From the NCBI GenBank assembly GCA_037893225.1, contig JAZGUH010000627.1, positions 806,001 through 870,000 of the forward strand: DNA of 64,000 nt, read 5' to 3'. This document shows positions 59,850 to 64,000 of this stretch, piece after piece. The notes under the pieces were generated by a model. It made no database searches. It was not told the DNA's origin and saw nothing but the letters and a program-made list of their open reading frames with translations. A program made the position numbers and the translations under genes. Origin of the DNA: Hippasteria phrygiana. Taxonomy: Eukaryota; Echinodermata; Asteroidea; Valvatida; Goniasteridae. Each line of letters opens with the position of its first letter. Positions within the stretch are counted from its first letter, which is position 1.

Positions 59850-61560
59850 GGTGTTGGGCTTGAGCCCAAAACCTATTGTTATTGTTAGAATTATTATTAT
59901 TCTTCTCCTTCTTCTTACCATAACTTTCTTCTCCGGAGTTGTTTGACTACATGCAAACTCATATCAAGTTCATATATGTACATCACATTGAAGATTCCGG
60001 AAAATGTGATGACGTCATGATGACGTCATCAGGTATCAAATTACAAGCAATTAAACATTTTTATTTTTAATCTTTGAAAATCAATATAAAATCAACCGTG
60101 AAAGACGTGAACTTGATTTTTACGGTAATTGATAGGATATTTTTAGTTCTTCAATTTTTGATCATGCGTGACCCTTCCTTCCGGTCGAAACCGGAAGTGC
60201 TTTATAATTTGAAAGTGGAAACAGATTTGAACTTGCTTTCAACGATGTTAGTCTTTGGCCAGGCTGAACTTTTCAAAAATGTGTGCGGTGACGTCATGAA
60301 ATATTCGAGCGCCCTCTAGCGGCAGGTTGAAAAAGGTTCAAAATGAACTTTCAGTCGATGTGTGTGGCGAAGTTTGCGGTAATCACTTTATACTTGATAC
60401 ATATGATGACCTTCATGCAGGCAACAGGTGTGCGAGGGCTCAGATTGATGACGTCATCAGACCGGAAGTTGCAATGAAAAGACCTTTAAAGTTAAACAAA
60501 TTGCAGAAAAATCAACCGTGACAGATATAATTCAGATTTTTGCTTCAGATGGGACAGTTGACATAGCTCTCGAGCTTTGTGATAATGACGTCACGATGAC
60601 GTCATCAAGTGTCGGATTACTAAAAATCTAAAATTTCTTGATTAAATGTTTGAAAATCAATATCAAATTAACCGAGAGAGGTCTGATTTTGCTTTTTATG
60701 GGAATTGATGAAATAATCCAGGGTCTTCAGTTTTCATATTACGTGCAAAATCACATGACCCTTCCTTCCGGTCCAAACCGGAAGTACCTTATAATTTAAA
60801 AGTAGAAATAGATTTGAACTTGCATTTCAACGATGTTAGTCTTTGGCAAGGCGGAACTTTTCAAAAATGTGTGCGGTGACGTCATAAAATATTCGAGCGC
60901 CCTCTAGCGGCAGGTTAAAAAATTTTCAAAATGAACTTTCAGTCGATGTGTGTGGCGAAGTTTGCGGTAATCACTTTATAATTGATATATATGATGACCT
61001 TCATGCAGTTAACACGTGTGCGAGGGCTCAGATTGATGACGTCATCAGACCGGAAGTTGCAATAAAAAGACCTTTAAACCTTAAGAAATTGCTGAAAAAT
61101 AAACCGCGACAGATATGATTCAAATTTTTTGCTTCAGATGACACAGTTGACATAGTTCTCGAGCTTTGTGATAATGACGTCACGATGACGTCATCAAGTA
61201 TTAGATTACAAGCAATCAAAGATTTCTAGATTTAATGTTTGAAAATCAATAAAAAATCAACCGAGAGAGATCTGATTTTGCTTTTTACGGCAATTGATAG
61301 AATAATCCAGGGTCTTCATTTTTTATATTACGTGCAAAATCACATGACCCTTCCTTCCGGTCCAAACCGGAAGTGCCTTATATTTTGAAAGTGGAAGAAG
61401 ATGTGAACTTGCTTTCAACGATGAAAGTCTCTGGGTTAGGTTGTACTTCACAATAAAATGAGCGGTTATGTCATAAAATGTTAGAGCGCCCGCTATCGGC
61501 AGGTTAAAACATGTTTAAAATGAATAATCAGTTGATGTGTGTGGCGAATTTTGCTGAAAT
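59850..61560 (+). repeat. Tandem array of CRE/CTCF-like units, period ~588 bp
   Basis: About 2.6 units. TGACGTCA occurs at 60010, 60021, 60289, 60449, 60586, 60597, 60877, 61037, 61175 and 61186; matching sites are ~576-589 bp apart. AGCGCCCTCTAGCGGCAGG occurs at ~60308 and ~60896, and a damaged form at ~61484. Paired ETS-like sites (TTCCGGT...ACCGGAAG) occur at ~60175, ~60770 and ~61350. The 5' end has a TTATTATTCTTCT simple repeat (59880-59930). Confidence 0.85.
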
Positions 61561-62359
61561 CACAGTAATGTGGTGTCTGGTCACAATACTGCAATGGTCT
61601 TGAAAACAAACATGTGCATGTGAACCTTTTTTCTTGTCATCAAACGAAACATGGCCCAACACCCTGTGTTTGTAACAACAAACACTGCCGTCTAGTTTGT
61701 ATTGCAATTTTGTGATTAAACCATGTTGAAGAGAATTCAGAAAGATGGAAAGAATGTCAGCCATGAGCAAAATGATAAAGCCAGCTGTCCAACGACAAGT
61801 GTCACCACCGTGCCGTTACCTAGCTACAGACTTAAGATCTCGTTAAAGCCGCAAACTTTGAACTCGTACAGAATCTGACAGACCTATTGATGTCGATTCT
61901 GCAAAAAGGGCCAGACATGGATGAATATGTTACATGGCGATTTAACTAAAGAGTGGGAAAATCACTCTATGGCATCCCAAGTTACAAGCAGAAACAACAA
62001 TTTTCTGCTGGGAAGTGTATTTTTGGATCTTAACATTTTTACATCCGAAACACCTTTTCTAACATATTCCAAAGTTTTAAAGCTTAGTGTTAACTTGCAA
62101 ACCTGTGGTTAGTCTAGGCTGTTGAAAAGCCAAGCGAAGCCAAGCCCATAAAATGCCCAGGCGTTTGAGCTTCTATAATCCCCTTGTTGTACAATGTATA
62201 CAACAGACTACCCACTAATGCTGGAGTCCAGCCAGCTCTTATTGTTCACCAGGACTTGACAGACAGCTGAGGCATCTTGTGATGATCACGCCAGGGTTGT
62301 ACTTTTTGTTTCTTCAAAGTTTGCTACATTCATGTTTATTTATTCATTGATTTTAATTC

Positions 62360-62610
62360 TTTCTGGTAATGAAACTGAGGATTCCTTAAAAGAGCAATAT
62401 CGCACTGTAGCTAAAAAGCCTAAAGAAACCTGTAGGAAGAAGACGAAGAAATGTTCAGTTTTAGAAGTGGGAGGAAAACCCCATTATGATATTCTAGGGG
62501 AAAACCCACGGAATCAGGCAGGGACTGAAAACCCCATGGTGGGATTCGAACCCGGGTCACAGCGGTGGAAGGCGAGGAAAGTACCACGAGGCCAACCTGA
62601 CTCACCGTGT
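62360..62610 (-). repeat. SINE S-C, minus copy
   Basis: Box B complement GGGATTCGAACCCGGGTCAC, box A-side GTACCACGAGGCCAACCTGA; the body is shared with 22740-22960. Confidence 0.75.
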
Positions 62611-62697
62611 ATCTTCTGACAGTCAGTACATGTGCAAAATGCTGACACACAACGAAAAGAACGTTTATACACCACAGTCCTGCAAGCTTATCCCCAA

Positions 62698-63288
62698 TAG
62701 GGGTGTCTATCGGAACCGGGGTACAAGTACCCGACCGCTCATGTCAGGAACCGGTTCCAGATTATGGAATCGAGTACCCATACAACTTTACATTATCGCA
62801 TATTAACTTAATTCCCAGACAATGAAAAAGGAAAGGCTTTGAATGTTATTTGTCGGGAATTTTCAAAATTAAAACCCGACTACATGGGAAACCAGCACAG
62901 ATTTCACGTTTATGACGCTCACGAAAGTTGACAAAGGGAATTTACCGGTCGTGGTTTTTGTAGTCTGTGTATGGACAAGACCCTTGACGAGACATAATAG
63001 CATGCCTCATTCCACAATAAATAAAGCTGTATAAAGCTTCCGGACAACCATCTCTTGTGATATGCTGGCGCATACACGTGCCGGCACAAACAAAGGTGGA
63101 GAAGTGATCATGTTTAACTGGATAGCCATGAGATTTTTCAGACTTTTTGAATCTCGGAGAAAGACATTATTACATATTATGTACAAGTTCCAGAATTGGA
63201 AGTTTTGGGTTGGGTTTCTTTAACAGGTACCCATATTTTTTTTCATCAGGCACCCGGTTCTTTTACTACCCGTAAATACACACCCCTA
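62698..63288. mobile_element. hAT-like element with perfect 8-bp target duplication
   Basis: Ends TAGGGGTGT and ACACCCCTA are exact inverses. ATCCCCAA flanks both sides (62690-62697 and 63289-63296). An 8-bp duplication with (C/T)AGGGG ends is the hAT signature. The 591-bp interior has no transposase; subterminal ACCGGTTCC/ACCCGGTTC-type words recur. Confidence 0.88.
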
Positions 63289-63299
63289 ATCCCCAATGG

Positions 63300-64000
63300 A
63301 CCTTATCTCCAATGACAGCAGCACCATATTGACTACGTTTGCCAAGGGAAGACATGTGGAAATGTTACCACGTGATAGATTTCTCCAACAAAATGTACTT
63401 TGTACGTAGATGATTATTTGGGGGATTATTTTTACTTTGTATTAGCGACCTAAAAGAAAGCCATTGTTTCCCTATGAGTTTGAAAAACGTAGTCGATGTG
63501 TTAGTCACAAAAAAGGTAAAAATTAATCATTACGATTTAAAGCTTTGCATGGTGGGTACGATACGAGAAAAACTGATATTGCGGGTAACACCATGTGAAA
63601 TAAATCTCTTCTAGGAAGATGTGTGGTTCTGAAAAGAACCGGGATGAGAGTGCAACTCGACGTTACGGACAGTGTACTCTGTCCGTCCTCAGGAGTGAGA
63701 CAAAAAAAAACAAATGTACTCCCACTTGTTTTTTCCTCACTCCTGAGGACAGACAGAGCACACTGTCCAAAACGTTGAGTTACACACTCATTCTCGCAGG
63801 TAAAAATTGACATGATCCTAACTTGTATGTACTGAAATGAATGCTGTGATACCACAACGTGCTGTTCCGACCCCACCTGGCTTCACGGATTCAATGAGAC
63901 AAACATATTGCAACGTTAGTACGTGCAGGTCCATTCATCCCCAAGCTACATGTATTTCCGCGAGGAAGGACTTGTAAAACATGATTTTACTGATATACTG
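63300..64000. other. Right edge, no gene recognised
   Basis: Contains an inverted pair: CAGTGTACTCTGTCCGTCCTCAGGAGTGAG (63669-63698, given by ends CAGTGTACTC and AGGAGTGAG) against TCACTCCTGAGGACAGACAG (63737-63756), which could form a stem. No exon seen. Confidence 0.5.

Overview
The window is animal nuclear DNA. It has spliced genes with GT/AG junctions, long AT-rich introns, tRNA-derived SINEs, many terminal-inverted-repeat elements and LINE tails. Repeat style and the one protein suggest a marine invertebrate deuterostome (an echinoderm or relative), but the sequence alone does not settle this. Nothing looks bacterial or viral.

One real protein-coding gene is visible, on the minus strand, covering about 34.1 kb down to 4.15 kb. 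I assembled 19 consecutive exons by hand; reading phase is kept at every junction, giving 2,834 codons of continuous frame. The 5' end is one 5.6-kb exon (34103-28458). It encodes a Ser/acid-rich, mostly disordered region whose first ~300 residues resemble the N-terminus of KRAP/ITPRID/TESPA1-type IP3-receptor-interacting proteins (an LGFG...IPxRF core). Eighteen small exons follow and encode a long charged coiled coil. Both ends are missing: the start codon must lie in an upstream exon to the right, and the last visible exon ends at a donor-like site at 4151 with no further exon seen to the left.

Introns (4.15-28.4 kb) are packed with repeats: SINEs of several families, MITE-like elements with clear inverted ends, foldback elements, a SINE-derived 18-bp minisatellite, a purine/G-rich tract, and a TIR element carrying a tiny SAP-like ORF.

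The right half (34.2-64 kb) has no gene I can support. It may be 5' intron(s) of the same gene or intergenic DNA. It holds piggyBac-like TTAA elements, hAT-like elements (one with a perfect 8-bp target duplication), LINE 3' fragments, a degenerate telomere-like block, and a striking repeat family (49.3-51.6, 54.3-54.7, 59.9-61.5 kb). That family carries TGACGTCA palindromes, a CTCF-like motif, paired ETS-type sites and an E-box in each ~588-bp unit.
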